A program made the position numbers and the translations under genes. 64,000 nucleotides of DNA from Prorocentrum cordatum (lineage: Eukaryota > Sar > Dinophyceae > Prorocentrales > Prorocentraceae): NCBI GenBank assembly GCA_963575745.1, contig CAUYUJ010003603.1, positions 1 to 64,000 on the forward strand, read 5' to 3'. Of the stretch, positions 22,181-31,214 are shown in pieces (the stretch's first letter is position 1; every line of letters begins with the position of its first letter). The notes under the pieces were generated by a model, which saw only the letters and a program-made list of their open reading frames with translations, searched no databases and had not been told where the DNA came from.

Positions 22181-22705
22181 ATGCAGGCGGTCGCACAAGC
22201 GGCTCTCCAGGGCGCTGGGGAGATTTTGTTCAGGGGGCTGCGGGCCGCGCTCTACGAGCGGCTCGTGGCTGCCCCCCTCTCTGTGCTTCAGGACCAGGGG
22301 CCTCCATCGCCTGCCTGGTCCATCCAGCAGGCGGACTCGTCCGAGGGTGAGGGGGCCTCCTGCCCTCTCCCTTCGGCGGGTTCCACCTGCCCCACCGTCT
22401 GCCTCGGGCTGGCGGTGGACCTGAGCGGCGGGGTCTCTCCCTGGCTGCTCAGCACGGTCGCCGCCCTCCTCTGGGTGACGGCCGCCTGCAGCGCCTGCGC
22501 GGGCTGCTGCCTCGGGCTGCTGGGCCCGTACGTGTGGCGGAGGCTCTGGCCCTCCGCCTGGCCGCGCGGCGCGGTTTCTGCTTCACCTGAGCAGGACCGC
22601 CGTGCGGCGCGAGCGCTGGCCTACGGGGCTCCGCCTCGACCTCAAGCGCTCGAGCGGGCAGACGCCCAGCGTGCGGGCGGCGGCGTCCACGGCGGCGCCC
22701 ACTGA
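22181..22705 (+). CDS. YR retrotransposon ORF1: small protein with a hydrophobic segment
   Basis: First frame of the element, 174 codons from the ATG at 22181 (the frame is open further upstream to 22148 but without ATG). The N-terminus is helical and Ala/Gln-rich. A strongly hydrophobic, Cys-rich stretch (STVAALLWVTAACSACAGCC) around residues 100-125 is a candidate membrane helix, followed by Arg-rich sequence, which would favour a cytosolic C-terminus. The stop TGA at 22703-22705 overlaps the ATG of ORF2 in the string TGATG, a layout that permits termination-reinitiation. No family is recognised. It may be an accessory or the N-terminal part of a Gag system; the function is unknown. Confidence 0.6.
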   Translation: MQAVAQAALQGAGEILFRGLRAALYERLVAAPLSVLQDQGPPSPAWSIQQADSSEGEGASCPLPSAGSTCPTVCLGLAVDLSGGVSPWLLSTVAALLWVTAACSACAGCCLGLLGPYVWRRLWPSAWPRGAVSASPEQDRRAARALAYGAPPRPQALERADAQRAGGGVHGGAH

Positions 22706-24645
22706 TGGCGGAGCTGCCACCAGTTGGCGGAGGGCCCCTTTGGCCCGAGCTCTACCCTTTCGCTGCGCCCACGGCGCGCGACTACGCACGATGGCGCCTA
22801 GACGACGGCGACACCAGCTGGGCGGCTATCCCCCTCGCCTCTCGAGAAGGGGGCATCCTGCTGGCCCTGCCTGGTGCCTTTCGCTCTACAGCGGAGCTCG
22901 AGGCTGCCGAGGCGGATGGCTTTGCTGGGATGATAGGCCCCTTCCAGCTAGTGGACGTCCAGCTCCAGGGGGCCGCTTCACGGCCGCTCGCCACTACCGC
23001 ATCCGTCCTCGTTATAGATATCGAGGTTGCCGAGCTCGAGCTCGAGTCGCTGTACCCTCTAGAGGTCGGCGACGACGCAGGCATCGTTCCCTTCGCCGAG
23101 GTGCGCAGCCGCGTCTATTGGCCGCATCCTTCGGGGGTTCGGGTGCTTCGCGAGGGCTACGCTCGTTTGCACGGCGCCCCGCCTACCGCAGGGGAAGAGC
23201 CTCTCCCAGGGGCCGATCGGGCTACCCCCTACCACTCTGCCGACGAGATGGAGGAGCCCGAGGGGTTCGCGGCCGACGGGGAAGCCGACCGCGCGGCCCC
23301 AAGTGCGCGAGCCCCCGCGGTCGCTGGAGCGCCGCGCGGCCCGCCCGCCAAGCGCGCTGGCGCCGCCGCGCCGCCACGGGTCGCGGGTCCTGCTCCGATT
23401 GCTCCTGGTGCTCCTGCGGCGTCTCTGGACGACGGGGCTCCCATGACCCGCGCCGAGGTAGCTGCCGAAATGCGCGCCTTGCTTGCAGCCCACGCGGCCT
23501 CCACGATGGTCGGCGGACCCGAACCGCTGGGCCCCGCTCCGGCTGCCCGGAGCGCTCGGCCCGAGGTGCCTCAGCTTTTCAGCGACGAGGCGGCGCGCCT
23601 CGGGCTGGATCCTGCGGGGATCGAGGCCGTCTTGTCCCACGCGCCCGTGGCCCCACATCGGGTCTCCGCGCGCCCCAAGGGACCCACCTCCGCGCTGGTC
23701 TCGGCGTGGGAGAAGGCGCGCTCTCTTGCTGTCCCTCGGGCCCCTTCGTCCGCTTCCGGACCGATGGGCCCCCCGCCGCCGCCTGGGCTAGCCCATCCCG
23801 CTGCGGTCGACGGCTTTGCCGAGGCGGGCGGCGCCGACGGGTTAGAGCCGCCCCTTGCGGCCAATCCGACGGACTTCAGCCTCATGCTTCAGTGCCTGCA
23901 CCAGTCCCTTTCCTTGCAGCAGGGGCGGGGCCATCGCCCAGCCTTCCACCCGCTTCTGGGGACCCTGAGCGACCAAGCTCAAACTCCGCCCGCGACCTCG
24001 GGCGACCCCGCGCACGCATCGGCTCAGATGGGGGGAATCGCTCGGAGGCGCGAGTGGCAGCAAGCGCTGATGCAGCACGGCCCCGACGTGCGAGGACTGA
24101 TGAAGGAGAATTTGGCCCGCGTTCTGGGCGTGGAAGTCAGCGCCGTGACCCCCATGGCCATGCATCAGTACTTTCGCGAGCACAGCCCCCTCGGGGCTCA
24201 GCCGTCGACGCACGAGTTGTTGACGCATTTTGCCTTCCTCAGCGCCGAGCTGTGGCGGGCCTGCGAGGAGGGCAACCCCGAGAGGGCCCAGACCTTGCTG
24301 ACTTGCCAGTGCATGTTCATCGACCAGTTGGCGGGGGACCGCGGCTACCTCGAGGCCGCTTGGTTCCTCACGGGGCTGGAGCCTCCCCCGTGTCGCGTGA
24401 CCAGTCGTCACACGGAGCGCGAGGCCCAGACCCCGTTTTCACCCCTAGTGGATCCTCGCTGGCTGTCGGCGCAGGGCGAATACATGAAGGAGCTGCAAGC
24501 ATTTCGGGCGCGCCTCGACGCCGAGCGCGCCGTCGCGCTCCCCAAGCATCCACCTCATCAGCCCAAGCAGCCCAAGGTCTCAAAGCCCCCCTTCAAGTCT
24601 CAGGGTGCTCCCAAGGCCCCGAAGGCGGTGCCCAAGAAGGACTGA
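22705..24645 (+). CDS. YR retrotransposon ORF2: Gag-like protein
   Basis: 646 codons from the ATG at 22705, whose A is the last base of the ORF1 stop. Residues 1-180 are mixed and partly acidic. Residues 180-390 are Ala/Pro-rich and low in complexity (likely disordered). Residues about 390-580 form a denser, helical, protein-like domain (ARVLGVEVSAVTPMAMHQYF; LTHFAFLSAELWRACEEG; CQCMFIDQLAGDRGYLEAAW). The last 40 residues are Lys/Pro-rich (KHPPHQPKQPKVSKPPFKSQ), as expected for RNA binding. There is no CCHC knuckle. Position before pol, size and basic tail support a Gag role; sequence homology was not tested. The stop lies 2 nt before the ORF3 ATG. Confidence 0.75.
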   Translation: MAELPPVGGGPLWPELYPFAAPTARDYARWRLDDGDTSWAAIPLASREGGILLALPGAFRSTAELEAAEADGFAGMIGPFQLVDVQLQGAASRPLATTASVLVIDIEVAELELESLYPLEVGDDAGIVPFAEVRSRVYWPHPSGVRVLREGYARLHGAPPTAGEEPLPGADRATPYHSADEMEEPEGFAADGEADRAAPSARAPAVAGAPRGPPAKRAGAAAPPRVAGPAPIAPGAPAASLDDGAPMTRAEVAAEMRALLAAHAASTMVGGPEPLGPAPAARSARPEVPQLFSDEAARLGLDPAGIEAVLSHAPVAPHRVSARPKGPTSALVSAWEKARSLAVPRAPSSASGPMGPPPPPGLAHPAAVDGFAEAGGADGLEPPLAANPTDFSLMLQCLHQSLSLQQGRGHRPAFHPLLGTLSDQAQTPPATSGDPAHASAQMGGIARRREWQQALMQHGPDVRGLMKENLARVLGVEVSAVTPMAMHQYFREHSPLGAQPSTHELLTHFAFLSAELWRACEEGNPERAQTLLTCQCMFIDQLAGDRGYLEAAWFLTGLEPPPCRVTSRHTEREAQTPFSPLVDPRWLSAQGEYMKELQAFRARLDAERAVALPKHPPHQPKQPKVSKPPFKSQGAPKAPKAVPKKD

Positions 24646-24647
24646 AG

Positions 24648-27600
24648 ATGCCCTTGGCGCCCGCCTTCTTGGAGGGGGGGCCTTCGCGTGGCCGGGGTAC
24701 GCCGCCGCAGACAGTCTGCACCGACGCTGCTACGGCTGCTAGGCGTGTTTGGGCGCAGCGAGGGCGTGAGGGTAGGAATGCGCTCCTCCAGCGATGCTGT
24801 TGCGGCCCCGCAGGGAGGAGTACGTTCCGCCACCGCGCCCCTCGCTCTGCTCCGAACCGCCCCTCGGATCCATTCGGCCATTTTGGCCGTCACCTGCCTC
24901 AGTCGAGCGCTCCCCCCATGGGGCCTGCAGCCCCTGAGGTTGGTGTTCTTGCTGGTGCTTGTTCTCCTTCAAGCACCCCTGCTGCTCTTGCCAACGTCGC
25001 GCCATTTGTCGCTGACTTGTCTGCCTTGCTGCGCCTGTTTCCAGGCGCGAACATTGATATCACCCACTGGGCGGCAGCGCTGTCCCAGGTTGGGATGGGT
25101 GCTCGATGTTCTCTTGGATCTTTCTCCCGCTCATCAATGCGTGCAATGGACAGGGACGACCCGTACCTTTTGGGGCCGCCTCCCCGCGATCCTTGGCCGT
25201 GCCCGCCTGCTCCACCTCTTGGTCCCCCGCCTGACGGCTTGTCGGCGAGGCGCAGGGAGCGCTGGAGATTGCGGCGCGCGGCGCGGACGCTCGCGCAGTA
25301 TTCTGTTATTGCGTTGAACTGGCTCACTTTGGGTCATCCTAGCCTCGCTCCCGCCGAGGCTCGTGTCCGCGCCACGGTCTCGCCCTGCCAGGAGGGCGTC
25401 CGCACCCGTATCGAACGGTTGTGTCGGATCGCAGTTCGCCTTGCCCGTGGTGGCAAGAGCGACTTAGGTCGAGCCTTCGCCAAGTTCGACTCTACTGAGG
25501 TCTCGCTCCATGGCCTGGCCACCCATGTTGCAGCTTTGGAGGCCTCCTTCACCTCCTCTTCTTCCGTGCCCGCCCCCATGCGGCACTGCCCGACCAGCGC
25601 TCCTTCCGTGCCTGGTTCGCTGGCGTCTGCGGCGGCTTGGGACTCCACCCAGGTCGAGCCCTTCGATTTAAAAGTCAGGGCGTCTCGCATTAAGTGGGAT
25701 TACTCGCCAGTGTTTGATCCCATTCCATTTCTCTCTGACGCTCGAGTCCGCGAAGCGTTCATCAATCCAGAGGAGATGCGGCTCCCGGCGTCAGAGTGGC
25801 CTGCTGGCCAAAAGGGGGCGCGTGTCCATATGGACCGCGCCGAGCTGTGGGCCCTGCTCCAGAAGTGGGATGCCTGCGGCGCCCTGTACCTGACTCCTGC
25901 TTCGGACCTCGCCTGGGATGAAGCCTGCGGAGCTTTCAGGGTACCGAAGGACAGCGACTTCGACAGGCTGATCCTGAACCCAACGGTCGTGAACAGCCGC
26001 TGTGCCTCAATCTCGTCCAGCACCCAGCGCCTTGGCCAGGGTTTCCTGCTGTGCCGTTTGGGTCTGGCGCCTGGGGAGTGGCTGGCAGTTTCTTGCGACG
26101 ACCTACGGGAGTTTTACTACACTTTCCGCGTTCCTCCCGCGCGCGCCAGGCGTAACGCCCTTCGCGTTCGTCTGCCATCATCCCGCTTCAAGGCCTTTCG
26201 AGCCTGGCGCCCCGAGCTCGAAGGTGTGGACGTCGCGCCTTGCCTCAATGCTCTAGCGATGGGCGACAACATGGCGGTGGAGATTGCCAACTCTGCACAT
26301 GAAGGCGTCTTGCACAGCTTCGGGGCCTTGCGGCCTCACGAGCAGGTTGTCCACCGCTCGCCCTTCCCGCGGGGACCGTTTGTCGAGATGCTGAATATTG
26401 ATGACCATACAGGTTTTCAGAAGCTCTCGTGGCATGGCTCCGCTCCTCGCCCCGACGACCCCTGTCGTCGTGATCGTGAGGTCTTCGCCGCCTGCGATGC
26501 AGGCTACCCGCGCGTGGGCCTGATTCAGCATCCAGGCAAGCGCGCGCGCGGCGAAACGCACAAGGTGGTGGTGGGCGCCGAGGTGGAAGGGCGCATAGGC
26601 ATCGTCTGCGCTCCCTTAGTGCGGACGGTGGCCTTGTGCAGGCTGACCCTGATCCAAATCTACCTCGGCATCACCACACGCTCCCTGTTAGCCTCTCTTG
26701 TGGGCTGCTGGGTCCAGGTGTTCCTCTATCGCCGTCCGATGCTCGCCATTTTCACGCACGTCTACAACTTCCTGTCGCGCCTGGCGACCGAGGAGGGCAT
26801 TGAATACGACTTGCCTCCTTATGTTCGCGACGAGCTTTTGGCCTGCACCTTTTTAGCCTTTACGGCTATAACCGACCTTCGGGCGCAGCCTTGCCCCGAG
26901 GTGTTCGGTACGGACGCGTCTCTCGGCTGGGGGGGCGTTGTCCGCGCTCCTATCAGCCCGCAGCTCTCCGCCGAGCTGTGGCGCAGATCGGAGCACGGGG
27001 GGTGGCACACGATCCTGCACAATCGGAGCCTCCTCGCCGTACTCAGCCGCGGCGTGCCCTTGGGCCCTGAGCTCACCCAACTGCATCGCGACCTGGGGCT
27101 CCCGTCTATTGAGCCCCCCGTCGCGCCGCGTTGGGTCACCGAGCTATCAGAGGCGCTGCGCTTTCGGCTCGCGTACAAATGGGAGTTTCGCATGCCCCGT
27201 CACATCAATATCCTTGAGACAACGGTGTATAAGAGCTTGTGCAAGTACTGCTGTATTCGCCTCCCTGACTCTCGTATCCCCGTTCTCTTGGATTCAAAAG
27301 TGGCTTTGGGCGCGACCGCTCACGGGCGCAGTAGCTCTCCTGGTCTATCTCACGTTCTTTCGACCACTTTGCCCTATGTGATAGGAGGAGGTTTATATAT
27401 GGGAGGCATGTACGTGCCTACGGACGTGCACAGGGCCGACGACCCCACGCGGAACCGTGCGGTGAGGCCCCCGTCCCGTGACCCTCCCGCCTGGTTAGTT
27501 GAAGCAGAGAGAGGAGAATTTACTCGCTTTGATTGCATTGCGTACGCCGACTCCCGCTCGTCATTCCCTACTTGTCTCTGGGGCCGATTTGTTGCGCAGC

Positions 27601-30600
27601 TTGTGGCTCGAGGCCCCGAGGGGCTGCTCAGCCACCGCTGGGCGGCCGCCCCCCCCCCCTCGGAGGGCGCGGGGATGGCCGCCGACGCCGCCAGCGACGG
27701 CGCCCAGGGGGAGGCACCTGACCCCTCGGGCGCCGCCGAGAGCAGCAGTGAAGCTGCTCTCGCCAGCGGAGAGCGTCGCGGGCCTCGCAACGCGCTCTTC
27801 GCTGACAGCGAACGGCCTCTCGCGTCCTCGGCAGACGCCACGCCAAAAGCGTCTGCCTCCGCGGAGGGCGGCTCGCCCGGCCCCGACCCTGGCGCCGCCA
27901 GCGCAGGATCGGCTCCCCAGGCCGCCAAGCGTGCTCCGCCACTGGCCCTCCGCTCCAAGGCCGCGGCGGCCCCTCCGCCTGCTATCGGGGTGGGCTCGTC
28001 GCGCGTCGGCTCGCGGGAAGCGCCAAAGGGGGCCTCAGCAGCTACCCCCCGCACCTTCCAGCGAGCGGCCAGGGTGAGCGCCTCTCGCCAACTGCTTGGC
28101 GTAGTGGACGGGGCCTCGCGCGGCACAATTGAGGCCGCCTTCAGGCGCCAGTCCCTAGTCTACCATCCAGACAGGACTCCCGCGCACCTGGGCGCCGACG
28201 AGCGAGCAGCCCGCGCGCTGAAGTGGAAGCAGCTCTGTGACGCCAAGTCAGTGTTGCTCCAGGCCGTCTCGCAGGCCGCCGCGCCGCCCGATGTTCCTAG
28301 CACGGGCGGCGACGGTCCTGCCGCCCGCGCCTACGCCCGGGCCAAGGCGGCAGGAAAGGGCGCCCGCAAGGGCAAGCTGGCTCCAGGGTCGACCATGGCC
28401 CTTCAGGCGCTCGAAGAGGCGGTCTCCTCGCGGGTCGCCCTTGCGAGCGCCGAGCTGGCCCCTCGGGCTGCCCTCCCCGCCTCGGGCGCGCCTCTCCCGA
28501 GGGGCGGGGTTTCGTCTGCCCTCGCGACGCGGGCGGCTGAGTCGGATGCCACCCTCGTCTCCGCCGTGTCGCGCGGCCGCGTGGAGCTCGACGCACTCCG
28601 CACCGCGCGTGCCGACGCCACCAGGCGCACGGTGCAGGCTCCTGCACGCGGCGAAGGAGAGCGTGCCGTCGCTCGTGCCGAGCTCGCGGAAGGGATGGCC
28701 GATCGCGCCTACTTCCGACGCGTGCGCGAGGCCGCCAGTCGAGAGGCCGCGGGCTTGCCGCGCACTGCTCCCGTCCAGCTGGGTCGGGATTGGCGCAAAA
28801 CCTTGCGCGCCGTCCTGCACAACGCTGAGGTCTCGACGGGCCTCGCCATCGCAGAACGTGCCGCTCGTGCTGGGGACGCACCCGCGTCGTCCACTGGCCG
28901 CTCCTTGGCCGAGGTGGAGGCTGAGGACCCGCGCGCCTTGGCAAGGCCCGCCGACGACCCTGCGTCCAGCTTCAGCCGTCGTGAGCGGCGCGCGGTCCGC
29001 GCCCGCCTGGGCCCGCGGGATGAAGCGGTCGAGGACCAGCCCAACCGCGGTGGTCACGCGCCGCACTCCGCCTCGCGCACGGGCGCCGCGCGCACCAGGC
29101 GCGCCGCCAGGCAGCGGCGGGCTTCGATGGCGGCGCTCCCCGCCCCTGAGGGGGGGGCCGCCACGGCGCCTGGCCGCAGGGCGCGTCGCACTGCCAATGC
29201 GCGCCGCTGGGCAGGCGCGGCACGCCCCAGCTCCGCCGCGGGAGTGGGCTCCCCACCGCGGAGCCGCAGCCCTGCCCGCAGCCGTACGCGGTCTCCAAAC
29301 CCGTACGGGACCGACCGCACCTCTCCCTCGGGGGGCTGCTCGTCGCCTCCCGTCGACGGCCCGATCTCGCCCGAGGAGCCGTCGGAGCCGCCTGCGGGGG
29401 AGGCATCGGAGGGCCCGCACACTCCTGACGGGCCCCCGCCCGCGAGCGTTCGCAGCCGCTCGAGAGCGGAGCCCGCGCGCGACGAGGACTCTCCGACGGA
29501 GCTCGAGGACGTCGTGCTGAGTGCCCTCGCAGACTCCTCGATGGACCTCGAGCGCGTCGTGGCGGGCCTGAACCCCGAGGTCCTCCGCCGCCTGCAGGCG
29601 GCCTTCCCTCGCCGCTCGGGGGCCTCGCCGCCCGCCGCCCGCGCCTCGGTTCGCAGTCGCTCTCGGGGCCGCGGCACGCGTGTAGGCTCCGAGACTCCGC
29701 GGCCCGTGCCCCCGCCGCCGCCGCCGCCCCCTCACCACTCTGGTAGGCGTGCGGCGTCGCGATCCCGCGCGTCGACCGCAGGCCAGGGGCTTAGTCGGGC
29801 CGTCGCGCGCGGCTCCTCTCGCGCGCCTTCGCGTCAGGCGACGTCGCCTCGGCGTCGCGAGGTGCGCTCCCCTCGAGTCGCTCCGAAGCGGCGCCCGAGC
29901 CCCGCTACTGCGCAGCGGCCAGCCACGTCCCGCCATGGTGCGAGCTCGGGCGACGCCCACGCAGGCAGCTCCCGCGCGGACTCCGCTGCTCAGGCCCCTC
30001 AGTCTTCGGTAGGCACGCGCTCCTCCAGCGATGCTGTTGCGGCCCCGCAGGGCGGAGGGCGTGCCGCCGAGGAAAGGGGGTCTTCGAGCGGCCCCGCGCC
30101 TGGCCGAGATTCAGGGCACGAGCTGCATCCCAGCGGCTCCCACAGCGGCGACGCTGGGAGCGCCGCGGCTGCAGCCTTCGCAGCGCGGCGCACGGCCTCC
30201 GCGGCCGTTGAGCAGCCCTTGCCTCCAGGGGCCGCCACCGCCCTAGCGTGGCGTCTCAACCTCGGCGGTGAGAAGGTCACAGTGGTGAGGTGGGGACCCG
30301 CCTGGCAAGCTGCCTTCCAGAGCGCGGCGTCGTGGCTGAGGTCTTTCGCACCCGCAGGGGCCGCCGAGCCCGAGGGCAGAGATGACCTGCACTGCCTCCT
30401 GCAGGCCTTGCACGCCTATAAGCGCCTGTTTCAGACAGGCGGCGCCGAGCCGATCGACGAAGCCTCGTGGTTGCATCCTTACGTGGCCGCCGTCGAGCCC
30501 GAGGCTATCCCCGCGGGCGCTGACCTCCAAGCCATGGGGGCGGGCGCCATCCGTGGCATCGGGCTCGGCTCAAAGATCGAGCACAGGAGGCGCGCGGGCA

Positions 30601-31214
30601 AGTTGGCCTGCCTTTTCGACCTTCTGTACCACGTGCAGGACGGTCACGGCGCCATCCCAGCAGCGCTGTGGGGATCTCATTCCCCTCCGTCCGAGATCCT
30701 CGACGCGTTCGCGGAGGTGGTGCCCGTTCCACATCATTCGGGCCTCACGTCCTCGGCAGCTCGTTCCGAGCTCGCCGAATCGGCCGCAGCTGCGCGCGCC
30801 GAGCCGCGCCCGCCCTTTGACTGGGCGACCCTCGAGGGAGGGGGCGCTCTGCCCGCCGAGATCGAAGCAGGGGCTCGCCGTGCTCACCGTAACATGGGCG
30901 GATCCTTCACCTCGGCGCGGGCGATGCTGGCGGAGGCGTCGGGGTTCGAGACCGACGGGCGGGACACCCTCGTTCCGCCCTTCTACGCGTCCAGGAGCAG
31001 GAGGGCCGCCACGCTGATCAGCTCTCCCAGCCCTGGCCGCCCTGCGCTCATCCTGTGGTGCGTCTGCGGCCTCTGCATCTCCCTGGGAGCCGCGGCGCCG
31101 ACCGCAGGTCGGTCTCTGTTTCGCCTGGGACTGGCCTGTGATGGCGGCCTTGCTGCTCATGGGCTTTACGATGTTCCTCAGGCCTGGCGAGCTGCTGGCG
31201 TCACGCCGCTGTGA
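24648..31214 (+). CDS. YR retrotransposon ORF3: Pol with reverse transcriptase, RNase H, J-domain and Arg/Ser-rich region
   Basis: 2188 codons from the ATG at 24648, two bases after the ORF2 stop; the frame is open further upstream only because it shadows ORF2. Order of parts: N-terminal region (residues 1-340); RT (about 340-660) with motif A SCDDLREFYYTF (CDD at 483-485) and motif C LNIDDHTG (DD at 585-586, IDD in place of YxDD); RNase H (about 740-940) with FGTDASLGWGG (D756), then LET and LLDSK acidic motifs; Ala/Pro-rich linker; J-domain (about 1143-1210, HPD at 1173-1175); Arg/Ser/Pro-rich tract (about 1530-1770); an unrecognised Trp-containing domain (about 1865-2020). RT motifs fit DIRS-group elements. 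ORF4 overlaps the end in another frame. No inactivating change was seen. Confidence 0.85.
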   Translation: MPLAPAFLEGGPSRGRGTPPQTVCTDAATAARRVWAQRGREGRNALLQRCCCGPAGRSTFRHRAPRSAPNRPSDPFGHFGRHLPQSSAPPMGPAAPEVGVLAGACSPSSTPAALANVAPFVADLSALLRLFPGANIDITHWAAALSQVGMGARCSLGSFSRSSMRAMDRDDPYLLGPPPRDPWPCPPAPPLGPPPDGLSARRRERWRLRRAARTLAQYSVIALNWLTLGHPSLAPAEARVRATVSPCQEGVRTRIERLCRIAVRLARGGKSDLGRAFAKFDSTEVSLHGLATHVAALEASFTSSSSVPAPMRHCPTSAPSVPGSLASAAAWDSTQVEPFDLKVRASRIKWDYSPVFDPIPFLSDARVREAFINPEEMRLPASEWPAGQKGARVHMDRAELWALLQKWDACGALYLTPASDLAWDEACGAFRVPKDSDFDRLILNPTVVNSRCASISSSTQRLGQGFLLCRLGLAPGEWLAVSCDDLREFYYTFRVPPARARRNALRVRLPSSRFKAFRAWRPELEGVDVAPCLNALAMGDNMAVEIANSAHEGVLHSFGALRPHEQVVHRSPFPRGPFVEMLNIDDHTGFQKLSWHGSAPRPDDPCRRDREVFAACDAGYPRVGLIQHPGKRARGETHKVVVGAEVEGRIGIVCAPLVRTVALCRLTLIQIYLGITTRSLLASLVGCWVQVFLYRRPMLAIFTHVYNFLSRLATEEGIEYDLPPYVRDELLACTFLAFTAITDLRAQPCPEVFGTDASLGWGGVVRAPISPQLSAELWRRSEHGGWHTILHNRSLLAVLSRGVPLGPELTQLHRDLGLPSIEPPVAPRWVTELSEALRFRLAYKWEFRMPRHINILETTVYKSLCKYCCIRLPDSRIPVLLDSKVALGATAHGRSSSPGLSHVLSTTLPYVIGGGLYMGGMYVPTDVHRADDPTRNRAVRPPSRDPPAWLVEAERGEFTRFDCIAYADSRSSFPTCLWGRFVAQLVARGPEGLLSHRWAAAPPPSEGAGMAADAASDGAQGEAPDPSGAAESSSEAALASGERRGPRNALFADSERPLASSADATPKASASAEGGSPGPDPGAASAGSAPQAAKRAPPLALRSKAAAAPPPAIGVGSSRVGSREAPKGASAATPRTFQRAARVSASRQLLGVVDGASRGTIEAAFRRQSLVYHPDRTPAHLGADERAARALKWKQLCDAKSVLLQAVSQAAAPPDVPSTGGDGPAARAYARAKAAGKGARKGKLAPGSTMALQALEEAVSSRVALASAELAPRAALPASGAPLPRGGVSSALATRAAESDATLVSAVSRGRVELDALRTARADATRRTVQAPARGEGERAVARAELAEGMADRAYFRRVREAASREAAGLPRTAPVQLGRDWRKTLRAVLHNAEVSTGLAIAERAARAGDAPASSTGRSLAEVEAEDPRALARPADDPASSFSRRERRAVRARLGPRDEAVEDQPNRGGHAPHSASRTGAARTRRAARQRRASMAALPAPEGGAATAPGRRARRTANARRWAGAARPSSAAGVGSPPRSRSPARSRTRSPNPYGTDRTSPSGGCSSPPVDGPISPEEPSEPPAGEASEGPHTPDGPPPASVRSRSRAEPARDEDSPTELEDVVLSALADSSMDLERVVAGLNPEVLRRLQAAFPRRSGASPPAARASVRSRSRGRGTRVGSETPRPVPPPPPPPPHHSGRRAASRSRASTAGQGLSRAVARGSSRAPSRQATSPRRREVRSPRVAPKRRPSPATAQRPATSRHGASSGDAHAGSSRADSAAQAPQSSVGTRSSSDAVAAPQGGGRAAEERGSSSGPAPGRDSGHELHPSGSHSGDAGSAAAAAFAARRTASAAVEQPLPPGAATALAWRLNLGGEKVTVVRWGPAWQAAFQSAASWLRSFAPAGAAEPEGRDDLHCLLQALHAYKRLFQTGGAEPIDEASWLHPYVAAVEPEAIPAGADLQAMGAGAIRGIGLGSKIEHRRRAGKLACLFDLLYHVQDGHGAIPAALWGSHSPPSEILDAFAEVVPVPHHSGLTSSAARSELAESAAAARAEPRPPFDWATLEGGGALPAEIEAGARRAHRNMGGSFTSARAMLAEASGFETDGRDTLVPPFYASRSRRAATLISSPSPGRPALILWCVCGLCISLGAAAPTAGRSLFRLGLACDGGLAAHGLYDVPQAWRAAGVTPL
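24771..24820 (+). repeat. Internal 50-bp repeat, copy 1
   Basis: Shares 'gcgctcctccagcgatgctg' plus 'ttgcggccccgcaggg' with 30008-30057, with about four mismatches over 50 bp. Here the shared peptide RSSSDAVAAPQGG is out of frame with ORF3; in the second copy it is in frame. Confidence 0.8.
28074..28275 (+). other. J-domain (DnaJ-like) inside ORF3
   Basis: The string runs RQLLGV, then an ASRGTIEAAFRRQSL helix II, YHPDRTP with the HPD tripeptide at 28164-28172, then a charged loop and helix III (RALKWKQLCDAKSVLLQAV). Helix I is weak but the LLGV start, AFRRQSL-xx-HPD spacing and helix III follow the J-domain pattern closely. J-domains stimulate Hsp70 ATPase through HPD. It sits between RNase H and the Arg/Ser-rich tract. 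A role in recruiting host Hsp70 is inference. Confidence 0.75.
29240..29960 (+). other. Arg/Ser-rich (RS-like) tract within ORF3
   Basis: Repeated SRSPARSRTRSP, SRSRG and RRREVRSP strings, with a run of nine prolines in the middle. Such composition resembles RS domains of splicing factors and viral nucleic-acid-binding tails. It is low-complexity, so homology to any specific RS protein cannot be claimed; nucleic-acid binding or nuclear localisation is plausible. Confidence 0.6.
30008..30057 (+). repeat. Internal 50-bp repeat, copy 2
   Basis: Partner of 24771-24820, 5237 bp downstream, near the end of the Arg/Ser-rich region. In frame with ORF3, it reads RSSSDAVAAPQGG. Confidence 0.8.

Noticed and set aside
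22602-24647. A 5' extension of Pol making one 2870-codon frame from 22602
   Set aside because: This part overlaps ORF1 and ORF2 in another frame, is Arg/Gly-rich and lacks domain-like text. The ATG at 24648, two bases after the ORF2 stop, is the sensible start.
24872-24886. 'ggccattttggcc' resembling the leader core
   Set aside because: It is a short palindrome inside ORF3 lacking the leader's other bases.
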